DNA from: Roseiarcus sp963741405
GTDB lineage: Bacteria; Pseudomonadota; Alphaproteobacteria; Rhizobiales; Beijerinckiaceae
NCBI GenBank assembly: GCA_963741405.1
Contig: CAVUHX010000039.1
Coordinates: forward strand, 248,001-312,000
Direction: 5' to 3'
Length of the DNA stretch: 64,000 bases
Shown: one piece after another, positions 16,373 to 24,720 of the stretch
Layout: every line of letters starts with the position of its first letter
How positions within the stretch are numbered: position 1 is the stretch's first letter
Position numbers and translations under genes: made by a program
The notes under the pieces: generated by a model
Seen by the model: the letters and a program-made list of their open reading frames with translations, nothing else
Database searches by the model: none
Told to the model about the DNA's origin: nothing

Positions 16373-17103
16373 GGCATGTCGCCGCGGACCCCGGCGCCAA
16401 TGCCGCGCAAAGACCAGCCGGGCCGATTCCGGTCATCGTGTCGATCCCCGACCAGGTCGTCCACGCCTACCGCAACGGCGTGCGCATCCGGGCCCATCGG
16501 GGGCCCATCGGGGGCCCATCGGGGCCTCAACCTGCTTGACCGGCAAGCTCGGCCATCGCACGCCGACCGGCGTCTTCAAGATCCTGCAGAAGGACAAGAA
16601 CCACCGCTCGTCGACCTACAACAACGCGCCGATGCCGAACATGAACCGGCTGACCTCGTCGGGCATTGCGCTGCACGCCGGCCAATTGCCGGGCTATCCG
16701 GCCTCGCACGGCTGCGTGCGCCTGCCGAAGCAGTTCTCCGAGCTCCTGTTCGGCGTCACAAAACTCGGGATGACGGTCGTCATCGCCGACGACGTGTCGC
16801 AGCCGGAGGAGGTCGCCCATCCCGGCATTGTGCTCGGCGAGTACGCTGCGCGCGAGTTCAACGCGGTCGACGCTTCAATCAAGACCGCCGAATATTCGGA
16901 AGGCCACGAGGTTGCGCCGGGGAGCCCGAGCGTCGTCCCCAGCAGCGTCGACAAGTCGATCACATTGTTCGACAGCGGCGCGCTCGTTGCGCGCGGCAAG
17001 GTCGATATCGAGGACCCGGGAAGGCCGTTGGGCGAGCGGGTCTTCACTTTCACCGGCTTCGACGACCAGGCGGAAGATCTGCGCTGGCAGGCTGCCCGAT
17101 CCT
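16360..17103 (+). pseudogene. L,D-transpeptidase (YkuD) remnant, frameshifted by a tandem repeat and lacking a signal peptide
   Basis: In one frame from GTG 16360: GPIPVIVSIPDQVVHAYRNGVRI, the first strands of a YkuD domain. In the next frame from about 16518: IGASTCLTGKLGHRTPTGVF, then YNNAPMPNMNRL, SGIALHAG and the catalytic motif PASHGCVRLP with Ser-His-Gly-Cys-Val-Arg. The frame break falls within three copies of an 11-bp repeat. The family normally has an export signal, missing here, and the C terminus fuses into unrelated sequence near 17100. Intact members cross-link peptidoglycan in the periplasm. As it stands no complete enzyme is made. Confidence 0.8.
16490..16522 (+). repeat. Three perfect tandem copies of an 11-bp unit
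   Basis: GGGCCCATCGG occurs three times in direct succession (16490-16500, 16501-16511, 16512-16522). It lies inside the L,D-transpeptidase frame. Because 11 is not a multiple of three, each gain or loss of a unit changes the reading frame; two copies would restore one open frame through this point. Confidence 0.9.
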
Positions 17104-17462
17104 TAGATTGTGCGAGCGATGGCGGACGCCCTCGCCGGCCTTGGGCCGCACAGCGTCCTGGGCGCGAGTTGGACGACCGACGCTCCCTTCGCGGCGAGAC
17201 CGCTTCAGCGATCGAGGCGGCGCGCGCGAAGGGCATCCTTACGGTCGAAATGGAGGCGGCAGCCCTTTATACCTACGCGCTAACCGCAGGCGTGCGGGTC
17301 TTGTGCCTCGCCCATGTCACGAACGCCATGGCGCAGGCTGGCGACGATTTTGAAAAGGGGGAGGCCGATGGCGCCCGTGACGCGTTAACCGTACTGGACG
17401 CGCCTATTCGGGCCTTGCACAAATCCTGTTTCAGCGACGAAGCCAGGCCCAGCTTCGAGTAG
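17104..17462 (+). pseudogene. Nucleoside phosphorylase, C-terminal remnant
   Basis: The last third of a PNP/UDP-family phosphorylase: GASWTTDAPF in one frame, then ETASAIEAARAKGILTVEMEAAALYTYA and VLCLAHVTNAM...DFEKGEADGARDAL in another, the break lying near 17185. VEMEAAALY is the nucleoside-binding signature of the family. The N-terminal two thirds, including the phosphate site, are absent; the piece is joined in frame to the L,D-transpeptidase remnant. Intact enzymes cleave purine nucleosides or uridine with phosphate. Confidence 0.75.
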
Positions 17463-17560
17463 AGCTTTTCATTGGCGATCGGCGTCGATGGGATTCCGTC
17501 TGTGACTGGCCTTTTCGCTGCTCTATCGAGGGGCCGGACGGGGAATCCACGCCGCGCCGT

Positions 17561-18154
17561 TTACCGCGGATGGCCGCGCAGCCGGACGCTGAGCCACTCG
17601 AGGTCCCGGTCCCGCACCCCGATCGTCAGCAGATGATCATGTGTCTCCGTTACATAGGTCGGGTTGTCGCCCGACGCCCCAGTCCCGGCGCGAATGCGCT
17701 CGAGCATTGCTTCGCGCGTCAGACGCCCCGCATACTGCGGATGCAGCCGATCCGTAACATAGGCCAACGCGCTCACGCGCTCGCCGGTTTCGAGCACGAT
17801 CGGGACCACGCGCTCGAGATAGACCGCCGTCGGCTGCTCGCGCTCGCGCAGGTAGCGGATCGTCTTGTCTCGCAACGCCTCCTCAACTCGGAAAGCGACG
17901 CCGGGGCAGGCGCCGCCGCGGTCGAGCCCGAGCACGAGGCCGGGGCGCTCCGGCGTTCCCCGATAGACGTGCGAATAGATGCACAGGCTTCTGCGCCATC
18001 CCCTCAGCATCGCCTTGCAGCGGAGCGAATAGGCGAATCCCGGTCGCCACATCAGCGAACCGTAGCCGAACACCCAGAGTGCGCCGTGGGACGGCTCGGC
18101 GGGCCCGGATGGTGTCACGTGGTCGGCCTGCTGGTGTTGTTCGCGGAACGGCAT
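17561..18154 (-). CDS. chaC: Glutathione-specific gamma-glutamylcyclotransferase, ChaC family
   Basis: A 197-residue cytoplasmic enzyme that splits glutathione into 5-oxoproline and Cys-Gly. The diagnostic substrate loop WVFGYGSLMWRPGF is present from about residue 27, followed by LRGWRRSLCIYSHVYRGTPERPGLVLGLDRGG and LEYLERVV-like VYLERVVPIVL. The start at 18154 has GGGGAG close upstream; an earlier ATG 36 bases away lacks one. The upstream region on the other side is GC-rich and featureless. Confidence 0.9.
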   Translation of the reverse strand: MPFREQHQQADHVTPSGPAEPSHGALWVFGYGSLMWRPGFAYSLRCKAMLRGWRRSLCIYSHVYRGTPERPGLVLGLDRGGACPGVAFRVEEALRDKTIRYLREREQPTAVYLERVVPIVLETGERVSALAYVTDRLHPQYAGRLTREAMLERIRAGTGASGDNPTYVTETHDHLLTIGVRDRDLEWLSVRLRGHPR

Positions 18155-18321
18155 CGTCTCCCCTTTCGTCGTCCGGGAGAGTTGCTGCATCGTTCCGCGG
18201 TCAGGCGCAACCTCCTTGTCGCCCGCGCCGCTGCCGTACTACGCGCGCGCGACGCCGGAGACGCGGGGCAGACGGACGGCGCTCCCGCGCCGCCCGTTCC
18301 TCGGCATGATGATGGCGAAGG

Positions 18322-18759
18322 CTAGAAGCAGACGCGATTGCCGGCGATCACCTCACAACCTCCAGTCGGCGCGATCACAGGCGCGGGGGCCAAGGCCTCC
18401 GGCGCGTATGCGTATCCATATGGCGCGACCGGCGCGGCGGCCACCGGCGCCGCCGCAGGGCCGCATACCCGAACCCGGGTCCGCACATGGTTGACCACTC
18501 GATGCGTGTAGTAGCAGGTCGTCGAGTTGACCGTGACCGAAGGTCCGGGCGCAACCACCACCGGGGCGGCTGACGTCTGATACGGGTTGTTGTACGCGTT
18601 TGCCGCTGCGCTGCCGAGGACGGCGCCGCCGAAGATTCCGCCGGCGAGTACGGCCGCCGCCACCGCCGGGGCGATGACGAAGGCCTTTGCCGACGTCGCG
18701 GCGACCGTCAGGCCCAAACCCGCGGTCGCGGCGGTCAAAGTCGATACGGCTTTGTTCAT
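18322..18759 (-). CDS. Small secreted alanine/proline-rich hypothetical protein
   Basis: A 145-residue exported protein: a signal peptide (NKAVSTLTAATAGLGLTVAATSAKA), a glycine-alanine hydrophobic segment (AAAVLAGGIFGGAVLGSAAAN) and a low-complexity mature part with one cysteine pair (TTCYYTHRVVNHVRTRVRVCG) and a C-terminal CEVIAGNRVCF. GGAG precedes the ATG at 18759. The type is common in Hyphomicrobiales as an uncharacterised surface or periplasmic protein. No function can be given. Confidence 0.65.
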   Translation of the reverse strand: MNKAVSTLTAATAGLGLTVAATSAKAFVIAPAVAAAVLAGGIFGGAVLGSAAANAYNNPYQTSAAPVVVAPGPSVTVNSTTCYYTHRVVNHVRTRVRVCGPAAAPVAAAPVAPYGYAYAPEALAPAPVIAPTGGCEVIAGNRVCF

Positions 18760-19188
18760 GAGAATCTCCTTTCGCGAGGGTCCCGCTGGGCGCCGGGCGA
18801 CCGCCATTGCAAGGCGGTCCGCCATCGCGGCCGACGCAGCCGGGGATTGTCGTCCGGGCGCCGCCCCGGAGGGCGGAGGCGCCCTCGAGGCGCCCTCCAT
18901 GTCGGGCGCTTCGACGCATCCTAACGCCTCGCATCGAGGATCGTTCCGCCTGTCGGTTCAGGGCCGGGCGGCGTTCAGGCCGTCGGAGCGGGCGCCGGCT
19001 TGGTCCGGCTCGAATAATTCGACCGCCGGACAAGGCTCTGTCATCGGCTGCGCCAAATCCACTTGCGCTTCAACTGGACCTCCGCCGCCCAGCTAATTTG
19101 CGCGCGGCCTTCGGCATTGCGCCTCAGGCTTCGTTGGTCAATGTTCCGCCCATGCGGGAGTCGAAAACCGAAAGTGGGGCGGGGGACA
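18760..19188. other. Divergent intergenic region
   Basis: No supportable gene. GC-rich short inverted repeats lie around 18870-18900. It should contain the promoters of the secreted protein (leftward) and the SRAP protein (rightward). Confidence 0.4.
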
Positions 19189-19863
19189 ATGTGTAATCTT
19201 TACAGCGTCACCAAGGGCCAGTCGGCGATCCGCGACCTGTTTCGCGTCGCGCACGACCGGGCCGGCAACCTGCCGTCGTTGCCGGCGGTCTTCCCCGACC
19301 AGATGGCGCCGATCGTGCGCGCGGCCGACGGAGCGCGCGAACTCGTCATGGCGCGCTGGGGCATGCCTGGGCCGCCGCAGTTCGGCGCCCAGCCGGTGAC
19401 CAACATCCGCAACGTGAAAAGCCCGCACTGGCGCCGCTGGCTCGGGGCCCCGAGCCGCTGCGTCGTGCCCGCGACCTCGTTCTGCGAATACGCCGACACG
19501 AAGCCGAGGAAGACGCCGATCTGGTTCGCGCTCGGCGAGGACAGGCCGCTGTTCGCCTTCGCGGGTCTGTGGACGTCGTGGAAAGGGGTGCGCGGCCCGA
19601 AGAGCGCGCCGGTCGATGGCGACCACGCACTGTTCGGCTTCCTGACGACGGAGGCGAATGCGCTTGTCGCGCCCGTTCACCCGAAGGCGATGCCGGTCAT
19701 CCTGACGACGCCGGAGGAGGTCGACCTGTGGCTCTCGGGCGAGTCGACGCAGGCTCTCGCGTTGCAGAGGCCGCTGCCGGACGACGCGCTAAGAATTGTC
19801 GGCAAGGGAGAGCGTAGCGACGCCCCGTACGACCGCGCAAGCGAAACCCGCCTCGCGCCATAG
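19189..19863 (+). CDS. SRAP (SOS response-associated peptidase) protein, YedK/HMCES family
   Basis: A 224-residue protein that shields abasic sites in single-stranded DNA by forming a covalent link through Cys2. It begins MCNLYS, so removal of the initiator Met exposes the catalytic cysteine; this fixes the start. Other conserved parts are ARWGMP, TNIRNVKSPHWRRWL, RCVVPATSFCEY with the active-site glutamate, and the late VHPKAMPVIL with the conserved histidine. GGGGGAC precedes the ATG. The neighbours are unrelated, and no SOS box was recognised. Confidence 0.92.
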   Translation: MCNLYSVTKGQSAIRDLFRVAHDRAGNLPSLPAVFPDQMAPIVRAADGARELVMARWGMPGPPQFGAQPVTNIRNVKSPHWRRWLGAPSRCVVPATSFCEYADTKPRKTPIWFALGEDRPLFAFAGLWTSWKGVRGPKSAPVDGDHALFGFLTTEANALVAPVHPKAMPVILTTPEEVDLWLSGESTQALALQRPLPDDALRIVGKGERSDAPYDRASETRLAP

Positions 19864-19873
19864 CGGCGGCTAC

Positions 19874-20611
19874 TTACCGCTCCACCCGAACCCAGCCGTG
19901 GAGGCCGAGGCGCTCCTGGGGCAGATAGGCCGCCTTGTATCCCATCTTCCTCGATCCCTCGACCCAGTAGCCAAGATAGACATGCGGCAGCCCGAGTGCG
20001 CGCGCCTTCTCGATGTGGTCGAGGATGACGAAGGCGCCGAGCGAGCGGCGGGCATGGTGGGGCGCGTAGAAGGAATAGACGAGCGACAGCCCGTCGGCGA
20101 GCCGGTCAGTCAGGCAGACCGCGTAGAGCGGGCCGGCCCCCTGGCCCTCTGCGGCGCGGGCGCGGTATTCGACCAGTTGGGTGTCGATATGCGTGTCCTC
20201 GACCATCATGGCGAAGTCGAGCGACGACATGTCCGCCATGCCGCCCGCGGGATGGCGCACGTCGAGGTAGGTGCGGAAGAGGGCGAAATGCTCGTTGGTC
20301 GGTTTCGGGGGCGTGAAAGCGCTCACGAGATCGGCGTTGGCGCGCGCGGCGCGGCGCTGGCTGGCGTTGGGCCGGAAATCCTCGACCAGCACTCGAACCG
20401 AAACGCAGGCGCGGCAGCTTTCGCACGCCGGCCGATAGGCGATCGTCTGCGACCGGCGGAAGCCGGTCTGGGTCAGGAGATCGTTCAGCGAGGACGCGCG
20501 CTTGCCGACGAGGTGGGTGAAGATCTTGCGTTCCTGCTGGCCGGGCAGATAGGGGCATGGCGAGGGCGCGGTCAGATAGAACTGAGGCGCGTCGCGCACT
20601 TCCCTCGTCAC
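19874..20611 (-). CDS. bpt: Aspartate/glutamate leucyltransferase (arginyltransferase family)
   Basis: A 245-residue aminoacyl-tRNA-protein transferase that adds Leu to proteins with N-terminal Asp or Glu, feeding them to ClpS/ClpAP. Family motifs: PCPYLPGQQERKIFTHLVG, GFRRSQTIAYRPACESCRACVSVRV with the cysteine cluster, and SFYAPHHARRSLGAFVILDHI, LGYWVEGSRKMGYKAAYLP. The start is GTG at 20611, with GGAGGA five bases before it; an ATG 45 bases upstream has no such site and is non-conserved. Confidence 0.94.
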   Translation of the reverse strand: MTREVRDAPQFYLTAPSPCPYLPGQQERKIFTHLVGKRASSLNDLLTQTGFRRSQTIAYRPACESCRACVSVRVLVEDFRPNASQRRAARANADLVSAFTPPKPTNEHFALFRTYLDVRHPAGGMADMSSLDFAMMVEDTHIDTQLVEYRARAAEGQGAGPLYAVCLTDRLADGLSLVYSFYAPHHARRSLGAFVILDHIEKARALGLPHVYLGYWVEGSRKMGYKAAYLPQERLGLHGWVRVER

Positions 20612-20687
20612 GCTGTCCTCCGCTTTCCTCGAGGGCGGCGGTCGATGCGCCGCCACACGATATAAATACGCCGAGAGGGCCCAGGTT

Positions 20688-21134
20688 TCACAGGCGACGG
20701 ACGATCACGACCCCGGCGAGAATGTCATGCAGACACCGCTTTTCCGAATCGACCAGCGACACGAGAAAGACCGGGGGGAAGAACCAGCTCACGTAGAACA
20801 GAACCGCCTGCACCGCGGCATTGATGAAGGGAACGCGGGCGCCGGTGTCGTGCATGCGCATCTCGAGATCCATCGCCCGCATGCCGGGCGTCGCCATTTT
20901 CGGACCGGATACGGAAAGCCCATTGTAGAAAAAGGCCACGATCGGCCAAAGCGGCGGCAGGAAGAACAGCGCGAACCCCAGCGTTAACACGACCGAGGCG
21001 GTCCACAACAAGGCGACCAGCACGCTGACGATGACGAAGTCGAAGCAGACTGCGAGGATCCGACGCGACCGGACAGCGGCGAGCGCGTCGGCGCGCAAGG
21101 TCTGAGCAGACGTCGTCGCAGAAACGTTGGACAT
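20688..21134 (-). CDS. RDD-family membrane protein
   Basis: A 148-residue protein with two or three membrane helices: RRILAVCFDFVIVSVLVALLWTASVVLTLGFALFF, then WPIVAFFYNGLSVSGPKMATPGMRAMDLEM and VDSEKRCLHDILAGVVIVRR. The RR..A..D start and the TPGMRAM and CLHD...GVVVV endings are characteristic of RDD proteins, whose role (possibly ion exchange) is unsettled. Start at 21134 has GGAGG upstream. It lies 76 bases after bpt's start on the same strand, so bpt and this gene may be co-transcribed. Confidence 0.85.
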   Translation of the reverse strand: MSNVSATTSAQTLRADALAAVRSRRILAVCFDFVIVSVLVALLWTASVVLTLGFALFFLPPLWPIVAFFYNGLSVSGPKMATPGMRAMDLEMRMHDTGARVPFINAAVQAVLFYVSWFFPPVFLVSLVDSEKRCLHDILAGVVIVRRL

Positions 21135-21198
21135 GAAAACCTCCGGGCGCAGCCGCCCCCGAGTACGCCCGCAGGATGTGGGAGGCCCCCCGGTCAAG

Positions 21199-22542
21199 TC
21201 AAGACCGGCGCGGGAACAGGCTCTGCGTCACGTTATCGCGCGTCCCGAGCAGGCCGTAGGGACGCAGGGCTATGAAAAGGATGAGCAGCGCGTAGACGGC
21301 GATATCCCGGTCGTCGATCGGGAAGAGGGAAGACCAGCCGGCTTCGGCGGCTCCGACGATGAGGCCGCCGAGGAAGGCCCCCGGCACCGATCCGATGCCG
21401 CCGACGATGGCGGCGGCGAGGGCTTTCAGGGTCAGCGTGGAGGAGAGGCCATAGCCGACCGCGCCGTAGGCCGCGGTCATCGTCGCCCCGGCGATGCCGG
21501 CCAGAGCGCCCGACAACGCGAAGGCCCGCGCCGTTATCGCGACCGGGCTTACACCGAGCAGTTCGGCGGCCAGCGGATCGTCGGCGTAGGCGCGCCACTC
21601 CCGCCCCGTCCGCGTCCAGCGGAAGATGAGGACGAGCCCGAGGCCGACGGTCAGCATGACCGCCGTCGCCGCGAAGGTCATCGGCGTGGCGACGGCGATG
21701 AAGTCGTCCGAACGCGCCAGGGCGAAAGGCTGGTTGAGCAGGGGGCTCATCCAGCTGGTGCGGTCGCCCTGGGCGATTCGCAGAAGTTCCTGCAGGAAGA
21801 GGGCGAGGCCGACCGTCGCCACCAGCGCCTGCTGGCCCCTGGCGTTGCGGAGCGGAATGAAAACCGCGCGCGCCGAAGCAAAACCCCATCCGCAGGCGAC
21901 GACAGCCGCGAGCGCGAACGCGGCTGCAAGGAGCGGGGCGGGCGGCAGCCCGGCGAGCGCCAGCGCGGTCATCGCCGCTGCGTAGCCGCCGGCGGCGGCA
22001 AGTTCGCCGAAGGCGAAATTGATCCGCCCGATCAGGCCGTAGACCAGCGAATAGGCCGCCGCCAGCAGCGCGTAGATCGCCGACAGCGGGAGGCCATCCA
22101 ACGCCATCTGAACCCCATAGGCGGCGCGTCGCGGCAGGCGGAGCGCGCCGTTGACATCGCCGAGCGGGGCGGGGTCGGCTGCGCGGCCCTCGGGCGTTGC
22201 GAGCCAGTAGCGGATCAGAAAGAAAAGCTGCGGGTCGGACAGCGGCGCGCCGTCGATCGTCAACGCAACGAGATCGCGGGATTGCCGCGGCCGGCCGGGC
22301 TCGCGGAACCGGCAGGTTGCGACATGCGGCTTGGGTTCCGTTCCGGGCGCCTCGGTCGAGAAGTCGACGCTCAGCCCGCGTCCGTCGGGATCCGGCCGCT
22401 GCGCTTCGATTGAGATCCGAGCGCCCTCCGGCGTCAGGGCCGGGAGCGCCATGCGGCACAATCTTGCCTGGTCGGTCTCGAGCGCGGGCGAGCAGCCGGC
22501 CAGCACGGAGAGCGCGAAAAGGACGGCGACAAGCCGGATCAA
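21199..22542 (-). CDS. Branched-chain amino acid ABC transporter permease (LivH type) with a lipoprotein-like N-terminal extension
   Basis: A 447-residue protein. The first ~145 residues look like an exported domain: a hydrophobic start ending LSVLAGCSP (lipobox-like), then DQARLCRMALPALTPEGARI and LFFLIRYWLATPEG. From about residue 150 comes a LivH-type permease with eight or so helices (LPLSAIYALLAAAYSLVYGLIGRINFAFGELAAAGGY, TVGLALFLQELLRI, ALAAAIVGGIGSVPGAFLGGLIVGAAE). The TTG start at 22542 overlaps the CGNR gene's stop (TTGA) and has GGAGG nearby, so the two are coupled. The second permease and the ATPases are not in the window. Confidence 0.82.
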   Translation of the reverse strand: MIRLVAVLFALSVLAGCSPALETDQARLCRMALPALTPEGARISIEAQRPDPDGRGLSVDFSTEAPGTEPKPHVATCRFREPGRPRQSRDLVALTIDGAPLSDPQLFFLIRYWLATPEGRAADPAPLGDVNGALRLPRRAAYGVQMALDGLPLSAIYALLAAAYSLVYGLIGRINFAFGELAAAGGYAAAMTALALAGLPPAPLLAAAFALAAVVACGWGFASARAVFIPLRNARGQQALVATVGLALFLQELLRIAQGDRTSWMSPLLNQPFALARSDDFIAVATPMTFAATAVMLTVGLGLVLIFRWTRTGREWRAYADDPLAAELLGVSPVAITARAFALSGALAGIAGATMTAAYGAVGYGLSSTLTLKALAAAIVGGIGSVPGAFLGGLIVGAAEAGWSSLFPIDDRDIAVYALLILFIALRPYGLLGTRDNVTQSLFPRRS

Positions 22543-23177
22543 CCTCCCCGCCTCCGCGCCGTGAGCCGCCTTTGCTTCGCCCGATTGCCGCAAACCTCCA
22601 TCTCGCACCACCTGCGACGGTTGTTTTTGGTCGTGTCGCAGAAGAGCCAGCCGCAGGCGTGACCGCCGCACTGCTTGATCCGATCGAAGTCGCCATCCGT
22701 GAAGAGCCTGACGGCCGCAAGCGCGATCGGGCCCAGCGCCGCCTCGACCGGCGCCGCCTCGACCGTCCATCGCCACCGGCAGGCGCCCGCGGAGAACGTT
22801 AGGACCGAGCGGCGCAGGAATCGGACATGAAGCCTCGAAAGATCTGTTAGAGCCCCGTCCGGGGGAGTTCCGCCGGCGCCAATCGCTGCGCCGACGTCCT
22901 GGATTGCCGAGCGCAGCCCCAGCGCCTGCGCCAGGAGTTCTGCAGAAAGATCCCGGCTGGCGGAAAGGGCTGCTCGCAGCCGGTCGGCCTCGGCAGGCGA
23001 CAGGGAGTTTGCGTGCGTGAGCCAGGTCATCACGTTCTCCGGCTCCTGAAAGTGGTTCTGGTGCGCGTCCGTTCCGCGACCGGATTCGGTGTTGGCGAAA
23101 TCGAGCGCGATGTCTCCGCCGACAAGCGGCAGGGAACCGGCGCGGGAGGGAACCGTCGGGGGATAACTAACTTTCAT
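22539..23177 (-). CDS. CGNR zinc-finger transcriptional regulator (ABATE domain)
   Basis: A 212-residue protein: an N-terminal ABATE domain (LPLVGGDIALDFANTESGRG, WLTHANSLSPAEADRL, RSAIQDVGAAI) followed by a C-terminal CGNR zinc finger with cysteines in CGGHACGWLFCDTTKN and RRWCEMEVCGNRAK (about residues 168-200). Such proteins are thought to be stress or metabolite-responsive DNA-binding regulators. It is translationally coupled to the LivH permease and diverges from a truncated binding-protein gene, so it probably controlled this uptake locus. Confidence 0.87.
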   Translation of the reverse strand: MKVSYPPTVPSRAGSLPLVGGDIALDFANTESGRGTDAHQNHFQEPENVMTWLTHANSLSPAEADRLRAALSASRDLSAELLAQALGLRSAIQDVGAAIGAGGTPPDGALTDLSRLHVRFLRRSVLTFSAGACRWRWTVEAAPVEAALGPIALAAVRLFTDGDFDRIKQCGGHACGWLFCDTTKNNRRRWCEMEVCGNRAKQRRLTARRRGG

Positions 23178-23250
23178 TCACGTCTTTACAAGTTAGGTCG
23201 TCATGATACCGTCAGCAAGCTAACTGTCTCTAAGAAATTAGGAGGTCAGT
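23163..23250. promoter_or_regulatory. Divergent promoter region with repeated CTAACT half-sites
   Basis: Between the CGNR gene and the truncated livJ-like gene, the hexamer CTAACT occurs at 23167-23172, inverted at 23191-23196 (AGTTAG) and direct again at 23220-23225; a related AATTAG lies at 23236. The spacing places them around both starts. They are candidate operator half-sites for the CGNR protein; this is inference from position only. AGGAGG at 23240-23245 serves the rightward ATG. Confidence 0.4.
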
Positions 23251-23421
23251 ATGCGGCTTCCCATCGTTGCATCTCTTTCGGTCGCGCTGTCGCTTCTCGG
23301 CGCGGCCACGACGCAGGCTGAGGTCAGACTCGGCGTCGCCGGCCCGATCACCGGCGCCAATGCCGCCTTCGGCGCCCAGCTTATGCAGGGCGTCGAGCAG
23401 GCCGTGGAGGATATCAACTAA
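23251..23421 (+). pseudogene. Branched-chain amino acid binding protein (LivJ type), truncated after 56 codons
   Basis: A perfect start (AGGAGGT six bases ahead), a signal peptide (RLPIVASLSVALSLLGAATTQAE) and then VRLGVAGPITGANAAFGAQLMQGVEQAVEDIN, which is the first strand and helix of a Leu/Ile/Val-binding protein. The frame ends at TAA 23419-23421, and the following bases are a dispersed repeat, not the rest of the protein. Full-length relatives have about 370 residues. The gene was therefore cut by insertion or deletion; only a secreted peptide remains. Confidence 0.82.
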
Positions 23422-23481
23422 GGCCTGTCTTCAGTTGACGCGAGAACGGATTGGAATCGGACGACGGCGTTGAGACGCGGG

Positions 23482-23635
23482 GCCCCGGCCACTCTCATGT
23501 CCTTGCAGAACAAAGACGGCGTGACGTCGGAAAAGCTGGGCGCCTTACCGGGTTGGCAGCCAGACGGCCGGGCTCGCCACCCTTGCTGCCGTTCCTGATC
23601 GGTCCAGGTACGCAAGGAATGCCCATCCCGGATAA
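23482..23635. repeat. Dispersed repeat, copy A
   Basis: Shares CATGTCCTTGC-GAACAAA-ACGGCG-GA-GTCGG-A-CGC-GGGCGCC and a downstream part (TTGCTGCC...GG-CC-GGTACG-AAGGA) with the copy at 24796-24940, and the first part with 31802-31880. In translation the three share SDV-P-LF-KD on the minus strand. It starts about 60 bases after the broken livJ frame. Confidence 0.6.
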
Positions 23636-23796
23636 CGCGCCGGCAAATTGCTCGCTCGCGGTTTTTCAAAGCGAGAACGCGATCCAACGTCTGGCGAGCT
23701 GGTCGAGTTGACGCGAGACCGGCCGGCATGGAACGATGTCGGGACTGTAAGGCGCGGGGACCAAACGCCCACCAGGGGAGACTGCGGTGACTTCGC

Positions 23797-24672
23797 ATGA
23801 GCGCGCTTTTCAAGTCGGCAATCGTCATCGCCTTCGGCCTTGCGATCGGACTCTCTATTCTTGGCTCGATGAGTTTGGAGAATGCCGTCAAGTCGGTGCG
23901 GCTTGAGCGGATCGACGCCCTCATCAACGAGGCCCTCTTATCTGTAAGGCCGAGAGCGGCCGCAATTTCCATTGACCCGGCCGCCGCAGGACGCGTCGAC
24001 GAGGACCTCGACTATCTGACTGCGGAACGGACCGCATCGCTCGAAGGATGGCGAGCGTTTCTTGCTCGTCACGGGAGCGGAAGCCATGCCCAATCGGCGA
24101 GGTCAGAGATCGACAAACTGCTCCTGTCCGCGACGGCCCCCAAGCCGCCCGCCGCTCGGGCGACGAATGGCATGTCGCCCAACGCGACGGCTGAAAGCGA
24201 ACCGGCGCCTGCTGCTCCGCTCTCCCTGAGCGCGGACATCGCGGTCGCGACGCGCGACGAAGCGAGCAGCCAGCCGGATGCGTCGCCCAGCGCCCCGGCG
24301 AGCGACGAGGGTGCGCCTTCCTCAAGGGGCGACGGAAAGGTCCAACCTCAACCGAAAAGTCTCATGGACGGCCTGACTGCGGCGCCTGAGCAGGCGTCGA
24401 CCGCCACGCCGGCGACTGCTTCCGCGAAGGATGCTCCGGACGCACGCTCGAAGCCACGGGCGACTCATTCGCGCCACCGCGCGGCCCTTTCCTCGCCCGG
24501 CCCGAAGCCGACGCGGAGCGCGCGCCCCTGCGCCTTCCGGTTCGAGTGTCATTGGAGGGGCTTGAGCCTGCCGCCGATCCTCATGGCGCTTGTCGGCGAG
24601 CGGCCAAGGCACGCACCCTTGAGCGGGCGAACGATCGCCAAGGCGAGGTCGACTGATTTTCCCGGTCGATGA
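23797..24672 (+). CDS. Membrane-anchored alanine/proline-rich hypothetical protein
   Basis: A 291-residue protein. An N-terminal membrane helix (LFKSAIVIAFGLAIGLSILGSMSL) is followed by an ordered segment to about residue 112 with LDYLTAERTASLEGWRAFLARHGSGSHAQSARSEIDKLL, a pattern I have seen in other alphaproteobacterial unknowns. After that comes a long low-complexity Ala/Pro/Ser tail, then a basic stretch (THSRHRAALSS). The C-terminal 60 residues look like read-through of non-coding sequence. It is flanked on both sides by dispersed repeats. No function can be given. Confidence 0.5.
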   Translation: MSALFKSAIVIAFGLAIGLSILGSMSLENAVKSVRLERIDALINEALLSVRPRAAAISIDPAAAGRVDEDLDYLTAERTASLEGWRAFLARHGSGSHAQSARSEIDKLLLSATAPKPPAARATNGMSPNATAESEPAPAAPLSLSADIAVATRDEASSQPDASPSAPASDEGAPSSRGDGKVQPQPKSLMDGLTAAPEQASTATPATASAKDAPDARSKPRATHSRHRAALSSPGPKPTRSARPCAFRFECHWRGLSLPPILMALVGERPRHAPLSGRTIAKARSTDFPGR

Positions 24673-24720
24673 GGCGGCCGCACGAGGCCCGCTTCCAGCG
24701 ACATGGCGCCCCCTCCGCCT

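Noticed and set aside
16490..16522. CRISPR or other array from the repeated 11-mers
   Set aside because: The units are directly adjacent with no spacers; it is a simple tandem repeat.
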